45,402 nucleotides of DNA from Prevotellaceae bacterium. Its GTDB lineage: Bacteria > Bacteroidota > Bacteroidia > Bacteroidales > UBA932. The notes beneath the pieces were generated by a model. It was not told the origin of the DNA and searched no databases. It saw only the letters and a program-made list of their open reading frames with translations. Position 1 is the stretch's first letter, and every line of letters starts with the position of its first letter. A program made the translations under genes and the position numbers. The stretch covers positions 1 through 45,402 of the forward strand of contig JAITKF010000008.1 of NCBI GenBank assembly GCA_031278545.1, read 5' to 3'. Below, in pieces: positions 8,411 to 17,543 of the stretch.

Positions 8411-9226
8411 ATGAAATCCCGTTTTATAGTTGTTGTAGTACTATATAAAATCAGAGCAATAGACTCCTCGAGTTTGATTACCTTGGAAGGGAATTTACCG
8501 TCCCATTCAAAACTTGTCGTTTGGGACAATAGCCCTGAGAGCCTCCATGAAGAAGATTTGAAATGGATACATGCCCACTTCCCCAACGGGGAATATATTC
8601 ATACGCCGGAAAATAGTTCCATGGCTAAAATATACAATCGGGTTTATTGGAACAATTTGCAATATGATTATTTGCTGATTTTAGACCAGGACACAACGCT
8701 TACCCCCGGTTTTTTTGTAGCATTATACAAGGCCATTGCACAGCATCCGGAAGTAAATTTATTTTTACCACTGGTATATCATGAGCATCGGATTATAAGT
8801 CCTGCCGATTTTCGTTTTTATAGGGGGATATATTGGAAGCAGCGGCTAACGGGCTTGGTAACGGCTAAAAACCGATTGGCTATTGCCAGCGGCATGACCA
8901 TCCGGATGAATTACCTTAAAGTAAAAGAAAATCGTTTTGATGAGCGCTTAAAACTCTATGGCGTGGATGATAAATTTATGCTGGATTATGGAAAAGAAAA
9001 TGACTCTTTTTTTGTACTCAACTATGTCTTGACACATCATCTTTCTATGTTTGAACAGGAAGACATCGAAAAGAAAACGATGCGGTTCATTGAGCACAAA
9101 CATGCGCAGAAGACTATTTGCAGATCCATTTCCCGGTTATCGTGGGTTATGATATCTGCTATATTGTTTATAAGGTCAATAGAGTGGGCAATCAAAAGGA
9201 AGGACATTCGCATAATTTTCACCTAA
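8411..9226 (+). CDS. Glycosyltransferase family 2
   Basis: 271 residues with a GT-A fold start (FIVVVVLYKI), a nucleotide-sugar pocket around VVWDNSPES and the metal-binding acidic motif LDQDTTL. A basic C-terminal segment may touch the membrane. The ATG directly follows the stop of the methyltransferase gene. Inference: transfers one sugar onto the growing lipid-linked repeat unit; donor and acceptor unknown. Confidence 0.85.
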   Translation: MKSRFIVVVVLYKIRAIDSSSLITLEGNLPSHSKLVVWDNSPESLHEEDLKWIHAHFPNGEYIHTPENSSMAKIYNRVYWNNLQYDYLLILDQDTTLTPGFFVALYKAIAQHPEVNLFLPLVYHEHRIISPADFRFYRGIYWKQRLTGLVTAKNRLAIASGMTIRMNYLKVKENRFDERLKLYGVDDKFMLDYGKENDSFFVLNYVLTHHLSMFEQEDIEKKTMRFIEHKHAQKTICRSISRLSWVMISAILFIRSIEWAIKRKDIRIIFT

Positions 9227-10338
9227 TGAATATACTTTTTATATCACATACCGCTGGTAAAACAGGAGGAGAGAACGTGTTGATTGACGCCATACGCGCC
9301 GTTGCCGCATCGACATCCCATACGCTATTCGTAGCGCTTCCGGACGATGGCGAGACCGCTTTTTCACAATCTTTATCCGGCGTCGGAATAGCCGGAATCG
9401 ACTATTTTAAATATCGCTCGGCAAGAAATACCACATGGCTGCTTTTTAGGAATATCGGATATGGCCTATTATTCGGGTTACCCCAATTAAAGCGTTATTG
9501 TAAAACGAATAAAATAGATGTACTGTATATCAATAGCAGTGTAAATGTGATAGGAATATTGTTAGCCCAACAACTGAAGATACCTTATATTTGGCACATT
9601 CATGAACACTCTGCGGCGGCATACCGGTGGACGCCTGCGTGGATGGATAAGTATTATCGCAAATGGCTTTTCGACTGCCGGTGCCTATCCATTTTTGTCA
9701 GCCATACAAGTCGGGCGCAATGGGGAAAAAACATAAAAGAAACAGCCATCCCTCAAAGCGCGGTGATTTACTCGAAATATACGGAAATCCCGAAAGTAAG
9801 CCGAAAATCGCCCACCCACCCGTTCACTTTTGGCTTTTTAGGAACGCTTACACAGAATAAAAATGTAGACACATTAATTCGGGCTTTTCGACAGCAAAAG
9901 GGAGATGTAAGACTGCTTGTCGGCGGCAGGGGCGAACGTCGAAAAAAACTGATGAAACAGGCACGGGATATTCCGGGCATAACGTTTACAGGATTTATTC
10001 CGGATCGTTATTCGTTTTATGACCGGATAGACGTATTGGTCGTTCCCTCCTTCAACGAGTCATGGGGACTGGTTGCGCTGGAAAGCATGAGCGCGGGGAT
10101 TCCTGTAATAATGACAAAAAATACAGGCCTTGTAGAATTATTTACCAACGGTGAGGAATGCCTATTTGTAGACCCTTTTGATGTAAATGATTTGTCTAAG
10201 GCCATGACCCGTTTACGGGAAAATCAGGCCTTCTATAATCACATGGTCAATCGGGCGCATTTTCGATTAGACGCATTGGCGTTAAATCAGGCGTTCGACC
10301 AAAAAATCATAGCTGTTATTCATCAATCAATAAAATAG
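9226..10338 (+). CDS. Glycosyltransferase family 4 (GT-B fold)
   Basis: 370 residues from ATG 9226, which overlaps the stop codon of the previous gene by one base (TAATG); the longer ORF-track start has no family resemblance in its first 36 residues. N-terminus NILFISHTAGKTGGENV is a GT-B nucleotide-fold start. The C-terminal domain shows FGFLGTLTQNKNVDTLI and the E-x7-E donor-binding segment ESWGLVALESMSAGIPVI. Inference: adds a sugar in the repeat unit. Confidence 0.9.
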   Translation: MNILFISHTAGKTGGENVLIDAIRAVAASTSHTLFVALPDDGETAFSQSLSGVGIAGIDYFKYRSARNTTWLLFRNIGYGLLFGLPQLKRYCKTNKIDVLYINSSVNVIGILLAQQLKIPYIWHIHEHSAAAYRWTPAWMDKYYRKWLFDCRCLSIFVSHTSRAQWGKNIKETAIPQSAVIYSKYTEIPKVSRKSPTHPFTFGFLGTLTQNKNVDTLIRAFRQQKGDVRLLVGGRGERRKKLMKQARDIPGITFTGFIPDRYSFYDRIDVLVVPSFNESWGLVALESMSAGIPVIMTKNTGLVELFTNGEECLFVDPFDVNDLSKAMTRLRENQAFYNHMVNRAHFRLDALALNQAFDQKIIAVIHQSIK

Positions 10339-10345
10339 ATTTTCA

Positions 10346-11539
10346 ATGTACTATTTCATTATATGGCTCATTATTGCATCAAGCGCAACGCTTTATTTTC
10401 TATATCAAAATAAGACGGTGTGGCGTTGGGCCTGTACGATTTGCTATATAGCGCTCGTATTCACCGCCGGACTGCGTTATGAAACCGGCACCGATTACTT
10501 TTCCTATCTCGAGATATATAATAAGGTACCCCCGCTTACCCACTTTTTTCCCGTTATAAATGACATGGAAGTGGGCTATATATTCCTTAATTCCCTTTTT
10601 CAGACAATGGGCGTGGCTATTAATGTGATGTTTTTATTTATCTCCGCCATCACCACATTCATCCTTTTCCGATCGTTTCAAACATATATCCCCCGGCCAT
10701 TCTTTTTTGTCAGCCTTTTATTATACTATTCCACTATTTACATTGGCCTTGACATGAGTGGCGTTCGTCAGGCGATTGCCGTAGCTATTTTTTTATTTTC
10801 GCTTCGATATGTTTTTCGCAGTCAATTTTGGAAATATTCTTTATGCATCATAATCGCGTGTTTATTTCATCAATCGGCGCTTCTGTTGTGGGCTTTTTAT
10901 CCGGTGTTAAAAATGCGCTTCAGGCTTTCCGTAATCATTCCCGTACTGGGAATAGGGATCCTGATTTTTATATTCAAAATCGCGTGGCTACATACCCTTT
11001 TAGAATATGGCGCGTCCTTATTTAGCGAAGATACTTTGATAGGACAAAAGCTCATTGCTTATAGCTCAAGTGAAATATTTCTTAGGAACAGGCCTTTTTC
11101 ACCCGCCATCCCTTTTTATATGACGCTATTTATACTGCTTATACTGGCGTTTATTAAGCGTCTACGATTATCGGAACAGACACCGTATTTTACTATCATC
11201 TTCAATCTTTTCTTTTTATTTATATTGTCGTTCTTTTACCTCTATGAATCGTTGGACATCAGCTTTCGATTCGGCTATTACTTTATGCTTTCCTATGTTT
11301 TCCTGTTCCCGCTGGCGCTGGGTTTATTAAAATCGCGCAAGCAGCATCTGATAGTCGCGATGACTGCCATTTTTATGCTGAGCGCATATACCATGCGGGA
11401 GGTATTTTTGGAAGGCAATAAACAAATGAGGATGTACAGACCGTATCAAAATTATGTATGGATAAAAATGGGATTGCAACATAGCGATACGGAGAAACAT
11501 AAATTAAAATCCGAACCGCCGGACGAAGACATGAATTAA
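10346..11539 (+). CDS. EpsG/Wzy-type polysaccharide polymerase
   Basis: 397 residues, about 10-11 hydrophobic segments. The motif GLRYETGTDYFSY near residue 45 and the segment GLDMSGVRQAIA near residue 135 are those of the EpsG family of polysaccharide polymerases. Inference: joins repeat units delivered by the flippase of the same cluster. Seven bases separate it from the GT4 gene. Confidence 0.88.
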   Translation: MYYFIIWLIIASSATLYFLYQNKTVWRWACTICYIALVFTAGLRYETGTDYFSYLEIYNKVPPLTHFFPVINDMEVGYIFLNSLFQTMGVAINVMFLFISAITTFILFRSFQTYIPRPFFFVSLLLYYSTIYIGLDMSGVRQAIAVAIFLFSLRYVFRSQFWKYSLCIIIACLFHQSALLLWAFYPVLKMRFRLSVIIPVLGIGILIFIFKIAWLHTLLEYGASLFSEDTLIGQKLIAYSSSEIFLRNRPFSPAIPFYMTLFILLILAFIKRLRLSEQTPYFTIIFNLFFLFILSFFYLYESLDISFRFGYYFMLSYVFLFPLALGLLKSRKQHLIVAMTAIFMLSAYTMREVFLEGNKQMRMYRPYQNYVWIKMGLQHSDTEKHKLKSEPPDEDMN

Positions 11540-11550
11540 CACACGACCGT

Positions 11551-12267
11551 ATGATTTCTGTTTGCATTGCCACCCATAATGGTGAAAAGTATATAAAGGC
11601 ACAACTGGATTCCATCCTTTGCCAGTTAGAAGGCGAGGATGAGGTTATTATTTCGGATGATCATTCCGGGGATCATACGATAGACATCATTACGCATTAT
11701 AATGACCAAAGGATTCAGATTTACCGGAATGAGCGAAGGAGGGGGGTGATAGGTAATTTTGAAAATGCGTTGAATCATGCCAAAGGGGATTTTATTTTTC
11801 TGGCCGATCAAGATGATGTTTGGAAAGAAAATAAAGTACGGGAATGTATGGAAAATTTAAAAAACGACGCGCTTGTAATCTCCGATTGTGCGGTCGTTGA
11901 TACGGATTTGAAGCTTATACACCCGTCTTTTTTTGCGCACAATCATACCCGTAAGGGCTTGGTGCAAAATGTGCGCCATAATTCCTATATCGGTTGTTGC
12001 ATGGCCTTCCGACGCATACTGCTTCAACACTGCCTGCCTTTCCCGAAACAGATCCCGATGCACGATATATGGATAGGCTTTGTAGCCGGACTGTTTCATA
12101 CGACTTGTTTTATCCCGCAGGTATTAGTATTATATCGCCGGCATGGGGACAATATCACATCGACGTCCCGGCGCTCTGATAATAGCATGTGGAAAAAAAT
12201 AATATTCCGATGGAATCTTATCAGGTATATTCCCTTATTATTTTTACGAAAAAGGAAAAATAGCTAA
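11551..12267 (+). CDS. Glycosyltransferase family 2
   Basis: 238 residues. Typical GT2 start ISVCIATHNGEKYI, then EVIISDDHSGDHT and the DxD-containing FLADQDDVWKENKV. The C-terminus ends in a basic stretch (RKRKNS) that may associate with the membrane. Spaced 11 bases from the polymerase gene. Specificity cannot be read; the motif set resembles rhamnosyl or galactosyl transferases. Confidence 0.88.
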   Translation: MISVCIATHNGEKYIKAQLDSILCQLEGEDEVIISDDHSGDHTIDIITHYNDQRIQIYRNERRRGVIGNFENALNHAKGDFIFLADQDDVWKENKVRECMENLKNDALVISDCAVVDTDLKLIHPSFFAHNHTRKGLVQNVRHNSYIGCCMAFRRILLQHCLPFPKQIPMHDIWIGFVAGLFHTTCFIPQVLVLYRRHGDNITSTSRRSDNSMWKKIIFRWNLIRYIPLLFLRKRKNS

Positions 12268-12285
12268 ACCCAATAGCCGATTAAA

Positions 12286-13116
12286 ATGATAACAGCTTCA
12301 ATCGTACTATACAATAACAGCAAGGACGAATTACACACGGTCGTCCGTTGCGCAACCGACAGTATTGCCGCCTTTGTGTATGTGGTCGATAATTCGCCCT
12401 CCGACGATTTACGAAAATTCGTAGAAGGATTGTCCCGGAAAGTGATTTATATATGGACACCGCAAAACGTCGGCTATGGCGCGGCGCACAATATGGCCAT
12501 ACAAAAATCCATCGAACAGGGAGCGACCTATCATTTAGTCATGAATGCAGATATAGATTTTAAGAAGGACGTAATAGAAGAATTGGCCACATTCATGGAT
12601 CATCATCCTGCGGTAGGGCTGGTCATGCCTAAGATTTTATATCCTGACGGCCACATTCAATACTTGTGTAAATTATTCCCCACGCCTACGGATTTGATTT
12701 TCCGCCGGTTTTTTTCATTTACTTCCCGGGCAAAAAAGAAGCAGGAAAAATATGAACTGCGCATGATGGATTATACACAGGTACATTTTGGCGTCCCCTC
12801 TTTATCCGGCTGTTTCATGCTACTGCGCACAACGGCGCTTGCACAAATAACGGGATTTGATGAACGGTATTTTTTATATCTGGAAGATGTCGATTTATGC
12901 CGCCGTCTGCACCGGGTATCACAAACGGCCTTTTATCCTGAGGCAAGCATTGTACATCATTATGCCAAGGGATCGTATAAACAATACCGCTTATTGCACT
13001 ACCATATTTGTGCGGCCGTAAAATATTTTAACAAATGGGGCTGGTTTTTTGACCGGGAACGGGGGAAAATAAATAAGAAAATCTTACAACAACTTAATTA
13101 TAATCCGAAACCATAA
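12286..13116 (+). CDS. Glycosyltransferase family 2, rhamnosyltransferase-like
   Basis: 276 residues: ASIVLYNNSKDEL, then VVDNSPSDD, NVGYGAAHN, the DxD-like VMNADIDF, and GCFMLLRTTAL followed by the acidic FDERYFLYLEDVDLCRR. This order is that of WbbL-type rhamnosyltransferases. Last gene of the cluster; no initiating sugar-phosphate transferase and no nucleotide-sugar genes are present in the window. Confidence 0.85.
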   Translation: MITASIVLYNNSKDELHTVVRCATDSIAAFVYVVDNSPSDDLRKFVEGLSRKVIYIWTPQNVGYGAAHNMAIQKSIEQGATYHLVMNADIDFKKDVIEELATFMDHHPAVGLVMPKILYPDGHIQYLCKLFPTPTDLIFRRFFSFTSRAKKKQEKYELRMMDYTQVHFGVPSLSGCFMLLRTTALAQITGFDERYFLYLEDVDLCRRLHRVSQTAFYPEASIVHHYAKGSYKQYRLLHYHICAAVKYFNKWGWFFDRERGKINKKILQQLNYNPKP

Positions 13117-13228
13117 ACATCAGAATAACGTCCGATATTCTATTTGATACATTTCCATAACCCGCCGTTCCTTTTCCGGGCGGGACTCAGCGCCAGAAGG
13201 CAAATTCCTTACAAGCGGGCGCATGTGC

Positions 13229-13281
13229 TTCCAGTTAAATTTAGGAACATTTAAATCGACGTTTTCCAGTTAAATTTAGGA
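13229..13281. repeat. Pair of 18-bp direct repeats
   Basis: TTCCAGTTAAATTTAGGA occurs at 13229-13246 and again, identically, at 13264-13281 (period 35 bases). No other copy was noticed in the window. Confidence 0.7.
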
Positions 13282-13403
13282 CTTCTATGTAAGGAAATAT
13301 CCAATGCTGGTGCGCAATGGACTACTTACGACAAATCTACCTGTTTTCCCGGATAGCAACGCAGGGAACCCGAAAATTCAATCCACATTTTTGGAAACTT
13401 TTG

Positions 13404-13411
13404 TATATTTG
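13404..13411 (+). promoter_or_regulatory. Promoter -7 box of the MtaD-like gene
   Basis: TATATTTG fits TAnnTTTG; the predicted leader is about 60 bases. Confidence 0.6.
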
Positions 13412-13479
13412 CAAGAGAAATCATTTTTTAAAACAATAAACAGGTTTAATGGCCAATACCTGCAAAACAACATAAATAA

Positions 13480-14751
13480 ATGAGTATTTTAATCAAAAAC
13501 GCACAATGGAATCACGCGCCGATAGATATTTTCATCGACGGGAAATACATTAAAAGGGTAGGGGAGGGGCTGTCCGACGAAGCGGATAAAGTGATAGACG
13601 GCACGATGAAAGCCATCGTTCCGGGGTTTATAAATGGCCACACCCATGCCGCCATGACGCTTTTTCGTGGTTTTGGCGACGATATTCCCTTAGAACAGTG
13701 GCTGGCTGAAAAAATTTGGCCATACGAAAAAATACTGACAGATGAAGACGTGTATTGGGGTGTAAAGTTAGCCTGTTTAGAAATGATTAAGACCGGCACT
13801 ACGACCTTCAATGATATGTACATGCGTTTTCCGGCGGTACTTCGGGCAGTGGAAGAAATGGGATTGCGGGCGGTCTTGGGCGCCACCATTTTCGATTACT
13901 TCAAGGACGATGTGGCGGAACACTATAAACGCGAAACGGAACGCTCTCTGGCGATGAGTCGCAGCGACCGCATCACCCTATCTATTGCTCCCCATGCGAT
14001 TTATACCGTCTCGGCGGCCACGCTACGCTGGGCGCACGATTTTGCTACGGCAAACGACCTCCTTATTCACTTGCATCTGGCCGAAACCCAAACGGAATAT
14101 ACCCTCTCGATGACTCGGTTCGGCTTTAGTCCCGTGAGGTATTTACATCGTTTGAAACTCCTATCGCCGCGTCTTATACTGGCGCATTGCCTCTATGTAG
14201 ACGAAGAAGAAATCCGCTTATTGGCCGCGCATGGGGTAAAGGTCGTACATAATCCCAATTCCAATTTAAAATTAGGCTCGGGACATGCATTTAAATACAA
14301 AGAAATGAAGGCTGCCGGCATATTGACGGGCATCGGCACGGACGGGGCGGCGTCGTCCAACAATTTGGATATGCTCGAAGCGGCTAAAATAGCCTCCTTA
14401 TTACAAAAAGGCTGGCGAAATGACTCCACGGCAATGCCGGCAAACGAAACCTTACAATGTATAACTGAAAACGGGGCGGAAATACTGCATATAAATGCCG
14501 GAAGAATCGAACCCGGACGGCTCGCCGATTTGTGTCTGATTGATTTGAAAACGCCGGCTTTTACTCCTCATTTTAATTTCGTCTCGAATCTTATATATGC
14601 GGCTTCGCACGGCTATTGTGTAGACACCATGATTTGCAACGGACGAATTTTGATGGAAAACCGTCAAGTCGACGGCGAAAAAGAAATCCTGAACCAAGCC
14701 GCCAAAACCGCCCGAAAACTGGAAGAACACGACAACAAAGGGCAACCGTAA
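13480..14751 (+). CDS. mtaD: Amidohydrolase, MTA/SAH deaminase-like
   Basis: 423 residues. The metal-binding INGHTHAAM (H54, H56), the second His motif LLIHLHLAET, a third His in ILAHCLYVD and the catalytic Asp in GIGTDGAASSNN are those of the SsnA/MtaD subgroup of amidohydrolases. The usual reaction is deamination of 5'-methylthioadenosine or S-adenosylhomocysteine to the inosine derivative, but related enzymes use other substrates, so the symbol is provisional. Single gene with its own promoter; start ATG 13480 gives the expected N-terminus. Confidence 0.85.
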   Translation: MSILIKNAQWNHAPIDIFIDGKYIKRVGEGLSDEADKVIDGTMKAIVPGFINGHTHAAMTLFRGFGDDIPLEQWLAEKIWPYEKILTDEDVYWGVKLACLEMIKTGTTTFNDMYMRFPAVLRAVEEMGLRAVLGATIFDYFKDDVAEHYKRETERSLAMSRSDRITLSIAPHAIYTVSAATLRWAHDFATANDLLIHLHLAETQTEYTLSMTRFGFSPVRYLHRLKLLSPRLILAHCLYVDEEEIRLLAAHGVKVVHNPNSNLKLGSGHAFKYKEMKAAGILTGIGTDGAASSNNLDMLEAAKIASLLQKGWRNDSTAMPANETLQCITENGAEILHINAGRIEPGRLADLCLIDLKTPAFTPHFNFVSNLIYAASHGYCVDTMICNGRILMENRQVDGEKEILNQAAKTARKLEEHDNKGQP

Positions 14752-14992
14752 GTTTTTATACGGGCAGACGATAAGCCCAATTTTCCATAGCCCTATTCTG
14801 CTTCGGTACGGTTACAATGCTTCATCGGCTATTGACCGGCAGTTGATGTTCAGCGCCGGTTTTACAATGGATTTATTACGCGCCTCTTTCAGTAACAGCG
14901 GTAAGTATTTGCATTTTGTGTCGCAGTATTTTCAGTCGGCCTCTTACCTCTCCTCCTATAATCCTCCATTTTCTATTAGGGCATTTGTAGGT

Positions 14993-15163
14993 TTAAAAAT
15001 AGCGATTTATAGAAGAATTATGCAAACTATTCGGCTTACAATCAATTTCGTCTAAGCGAATAGCCGTGATATTTTCTACGACATTACCATCTATTGTTGC
15101 CGTTTTCAAATCATCTATTTCAAATATCTTTACATGTCCGACTTTGCGTAGTTTACCTGCCAT
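14993..15163 (-). CDS. Possible small protein, 56 aa
   Basis: ATG at 15163, TAA at 14995-14993; below the length limit of the ORF track. The reading is protein-like (MAGKLRKVGH, charged and hydrophobic residues alternating, no low complexity) but no promoter box or family is recognised, and an in-frame stop lies five codons upstream. It may be a remnant of a longer gene. Confidence 0.25.
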   Translation of the reverse strand: MAGKLRKVGHVKIFEIDDLKTATIDGNVVENITAIRLDEIDCKPNSLHNSSINRYF

Positions 15164-15245
15164 ATCTGTTGAGCCTCATACGGAAAAGATACTCCCTGCC
15201 ATCATGGAATATGACACGGTGGCTCTCTCTCGACCCTCAGCGCTT

Positions 15246-15270
15246 CCCTGTGTAACTTTTTTACACAGGG
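15246..15270. repeat. Perfect 10-bp hairpin
   Basis: CCCTGTGTAA (15246-15255) and TTACACAGGG (15261-15270) flank a five-base loop. It is part of a CTGTGTAA/ACACAGAG repeat-like stretch. Confidence 0.6.
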
Positions 15271-15345
15271 ACCCACAGAGGAAACATCAAGAAGTGCAGA
15301 AAGGCAATTTATCACTCATTACTCCTAACGTGTCAATTTTTTCAC

Positions 15346-15353
15346 TATTTTTG
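15346..15353 (+). promoter_or_regulatory. Promoter -7 box of mnmG
   Basis: TATTTTTG, only ten bases before the mnmG ATG; the transcript would have nearly no 5' leader. Confidence 0.6.
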
Positions 15354-15363
15354 CAAAAAAAAG

Positions 15364-17289
15364 ATGCAAGGAAAATTTGATATAATTATTGTCGGTGCGG
15401 GTCATGCCGGATGCGAAGCGGCGGCGGCGGCGGCGAATATGGGTTCGCGCGTGTTGCTCGTTACGATGGATATGACTAAGTTTGCGCAAATGTCGTGTAA
15501 TCCGGCTATGGGGGGCATTGCTAAAGGGCAAATAGTGCGTGAAATTGATGCGATGGGCGGTTATAGCGGCATTGTAACCGACCGTAGCACGATTCAATTC
15601 CGGATGCTCAACCGCTCGAAAGGGCCGGCCATGTGGAGTCCTCGTGCGCAGTGCGACCGGGCGCTTTTTTCGTTAGAATGGCGAAAAATATTAGAAAGCA
15701 CGCCTAATGTATTTTTTTGGCAAGATACAGTAAAATCATTATTGATTGAAAATAACAAAGTTATTGGAATCACGACACTTTTGGGCGCGGTATTTAAGGC
15801 TACGGCCATAGTCTTGACCAACGGGACATTTCTAAACGGGATAATACACATCGGGAAAGTACAAATAGCCGGCGGTCGGATAGGCGAATTAGCCTCGTAT
15901 GGTATTTCGGAGCAACTTCGTGAGATGGGATTTGAAGTCGCTCGAATGAAAACAGGCACTCCGGCCCGGCTGGACGGCCGTACAATCGATTTTTCCAAAT
16001 TGACGCCGCAAGAGGGCGATAATCCTCCTGCCTCCTTTTCGTATCTCCCAAGTGTTCCACGTGGAACATTTGACCCGGCGGAATCTTCGGCACGGCGCTG
16101 TTATATTGCCCGCACGTCGAAAAAAGTACATGCTATTTTACAGGAAGGTTTTACCGACTCGCCGCTTTTTACCGGCGTGATCAAAGGAATTGGCCCGCGT
16201 TATTGTCCGAGTATTGAAGACAAACTGCGGACGTTTGCCGACAAGGATAGCCACCAATTATTTTTAGAGCCCGAAGGACGGGCAACCAATGAATATTACA
16301 TTCAGGGGTTCTCGTCCTCGTTGCCGATGGATATACAACTGCGTGCGCTGCGTTCGATAGAGGGACTGGAAAAGGCGGCCATGTTCCGTCCGGGATATGC
16401 GATTGAATACGATTATTTTCCACCTGTTCAGTTAAAGCATACGTTGGAAACGCGCCGGATTGAAAATTTATATTTTGCCGGACAGATAAACGGCACTACC
16501 GGCTATGAAGAAGCCGCAGCGCAAGGATTAATGGCCGGTGTAAATGCGCATTTAAAAATAGCTGGAAAAAAGGAGCTTATTCTTCTCCGCAATCAGGCGT
16601 ACATCGGTGTATTAATAGATGATCTTGTTACAAAAGGGGTTGACGAACCTTATCGCATGTTTACTTCAAGAGCTGAATACCGGATTTTGCTGCGACAAGA
16701 TAATGCAGATATGCGACTTACGGAGCTTTCTTATTCTATTGGATTAGCTTCTCGCGAACGCTATGAAATGTGCATACAAAAGAAAGAGGCCATTGAAAAA
16801 TGGACGGCTATTTTCAAAGAAACATCCATAAAGCCGGAGGAAATAAATACGTATTTGGAGGGGATTCATTCGACTCCGATTACCCGTAGCCGGAAATTTG
16901 TAGACATTTTATGTCGTCCCGAATTTTCGATGGCCTCCTTTCTGAACGCCTGTTATGATGATTCCAGTTTATTAATTTCTGAAGCCGGCAAACTCTGGAT
17001 GCAGACAATAGTTCCTCGTGGAACAAATCGGGAAATAATAGAAGTCGCCGAAATTTTATTGAAATATAGCGGCTATATCGAGCGGGAGCGCTTGCTGGCC
17101 GATAAGATGAACCGCTTGGAAAAAGTGCGCATTCCGGCCACATTTGATGTCGATAAATTATCGGCGCTTTCTATGGAGGCGCGTATAAAATTAAAACGCC
17201 ATCGTCCGGCCACAATAGGACAAGCTTCGCGTATTCCGGGAGTATCGCCGGCCGATATATCGGCGCTGCTGGTCTATTTCGGACGATAA
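15364..17289 (+). CDS. mnmG: tRNA uridine 5-carboxymethylaminomethyl modification enzyme MnmG
   Basis: 641 residues. With MnmE it makes the cmnm5 modification at the wobble uridine of several tRNAs. The FAD-binding motif is [13 protein letters not shown], followed by the family signature [12 protein letters not shown]; later [26 protein letters not shown], the second nucleotide site [21 protein letters not shown], and the C-terminal helical MnmE-binding domain ending in [14 protein letters not shown]. Length is slightly above the usual ~620-630. Two parS-like sequences lie inside the gene, both read as VPRGT. The classical position of this gene (gidA) near the replication origin fits the parS sites. 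Confidence 0.97.
   Translation: MQGKFDIIIVGAGHAGCEAAAAAANMGSRVLLVTMDMTKFAQMSCNPAMGGIAKGQIVREIDAMGGYSGIVTDRSTIQFRMLNRSKGPAMWSPRAQCDRALFSLEWRKILESTPNVFFWQDTVKSLLIENNKVIGITTLLGAVFKATAIVLTNGTFLNGIIHIGKVQIAGGRIGELASYGISEQLREMGFEVARMKTGTPARLDGRTIDFSKLTPQEGDNPPASFSYLPSVPRGTFDPAESSARRCYIARTSKKVHAILQEGFTDSPLFTGVIKGIGPRYCPSIEDKLRTFADKDSHQLFLEPEGRATNEYYIQGFSSSLPMDIQLRALRSIEGLEKAAMFRPGYAIEYDYFPPVQLKHTLETRRIENLYFAGQINGTTGYEEAAAQGLMAGVNAHLKIAGKKELILLRNQAYIGVLIDDLVTKGVDEPYRMFTSRAEYRILLRQDNADMRLTELSYSIGLASRERYEMCIQKKEAIEKWTAIFKETSIKPEEINTYLEGIHSTPITRSRKFVDILCRPEFSMASFLNACYDDSSLLISEAGKLWMQTIVPRGTNREIIEVAEILLKYSGYIERERLLADKMNRLEKVRIPATFDVDKLSALSMEARIKLKRHRPATIGQASRIPGVSPADISALLVYFGR
16053..16068. promoter_or_regulatory. 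parS-like ParB binding site 1 (inside mnmG)
   Basis: TGTTCCACGTGGAACA is a perfect 16-bp palindrome that differs little from the general bacterial parS consensus TGTTNCACGTGNAACA. Confidence 0.85.
17010..17025. promoter_or_regulatory. Degenerate parS-like site 2 (inside mnmG)
   Basis: AGTTCCTCGTGGAACA differs from site 1 at two positions. It could be a weaker ParB site or a coincidence of the VPRGT coding sequence. Confidence 0.5.
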
Positions 17290-17543
17290 TTTTTAAACAA
17301 TGCAGGAAAACAATTTATGCTGGTTAAATTGTTCCACGTGGAACAATTGTTTATGTAATTCATTTGGATAATCAGGTTATCAATGTTATATAGTGGTTTA
17401 TTTATAGGATAGGCTTAAAAATATTTTGCACTCAACACGCTCTATCCGGCCTTCCAGACAGCCTGCCGTTTACACACAACTTATGTTAGGGAGCCCCCGC
17501 AGGAGGCAATGCTTTACTGCTCACCCTGCCTGCTGAAAACGGC
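17290..17543. other. Intergenic region with parS site and GC-rich repeat
   Basis: No gene. Besides the parS-like palindrome it holds a GC-rich segment (17493-17512) whose reverse complement, TGCCTCCTGCGGGGGCTCCC, resembles the sequence at 2481-2498. Confidence 0.5.
17330..17345. promoter_or_regulatory. parS-like ParB binding site 3 (behind mnmG)
   Basis: The same perfect 16-bp palindrome as site 1, here intergenic and extended by AAT on the left and ATT on the right into a 22-bp palindrome (17327-17348). Confidence 0.88.

Larger units (their letters stand above)
13117..13479. other. Intergenic region with hairpin, direct repeats and a promoter
   Basis: No gene seen. It holds a CCCGCC/GGCGGG hairpin (13161-13184) that may end the polysaccharide transcript, an 18-bp direct repeat (13229-13281) and the promoter of the deaminase gene (13404-13411). 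Confidence 0.5.
14752..15345. other. Long intergenic region without a convincing gene
   Basis: About 600 bases. ORF-track entries here (14843, 15066) have no recognisable family and odd composition. The region contains a possible 56-codon minus-strand ORF (14993-15163) and a strong hairpin (15246-15270). The sequence CTGTGTAA...ACACAGGG...CCACAGAG resembles a second stretch near 23991-24045. Confidence 0.5.
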
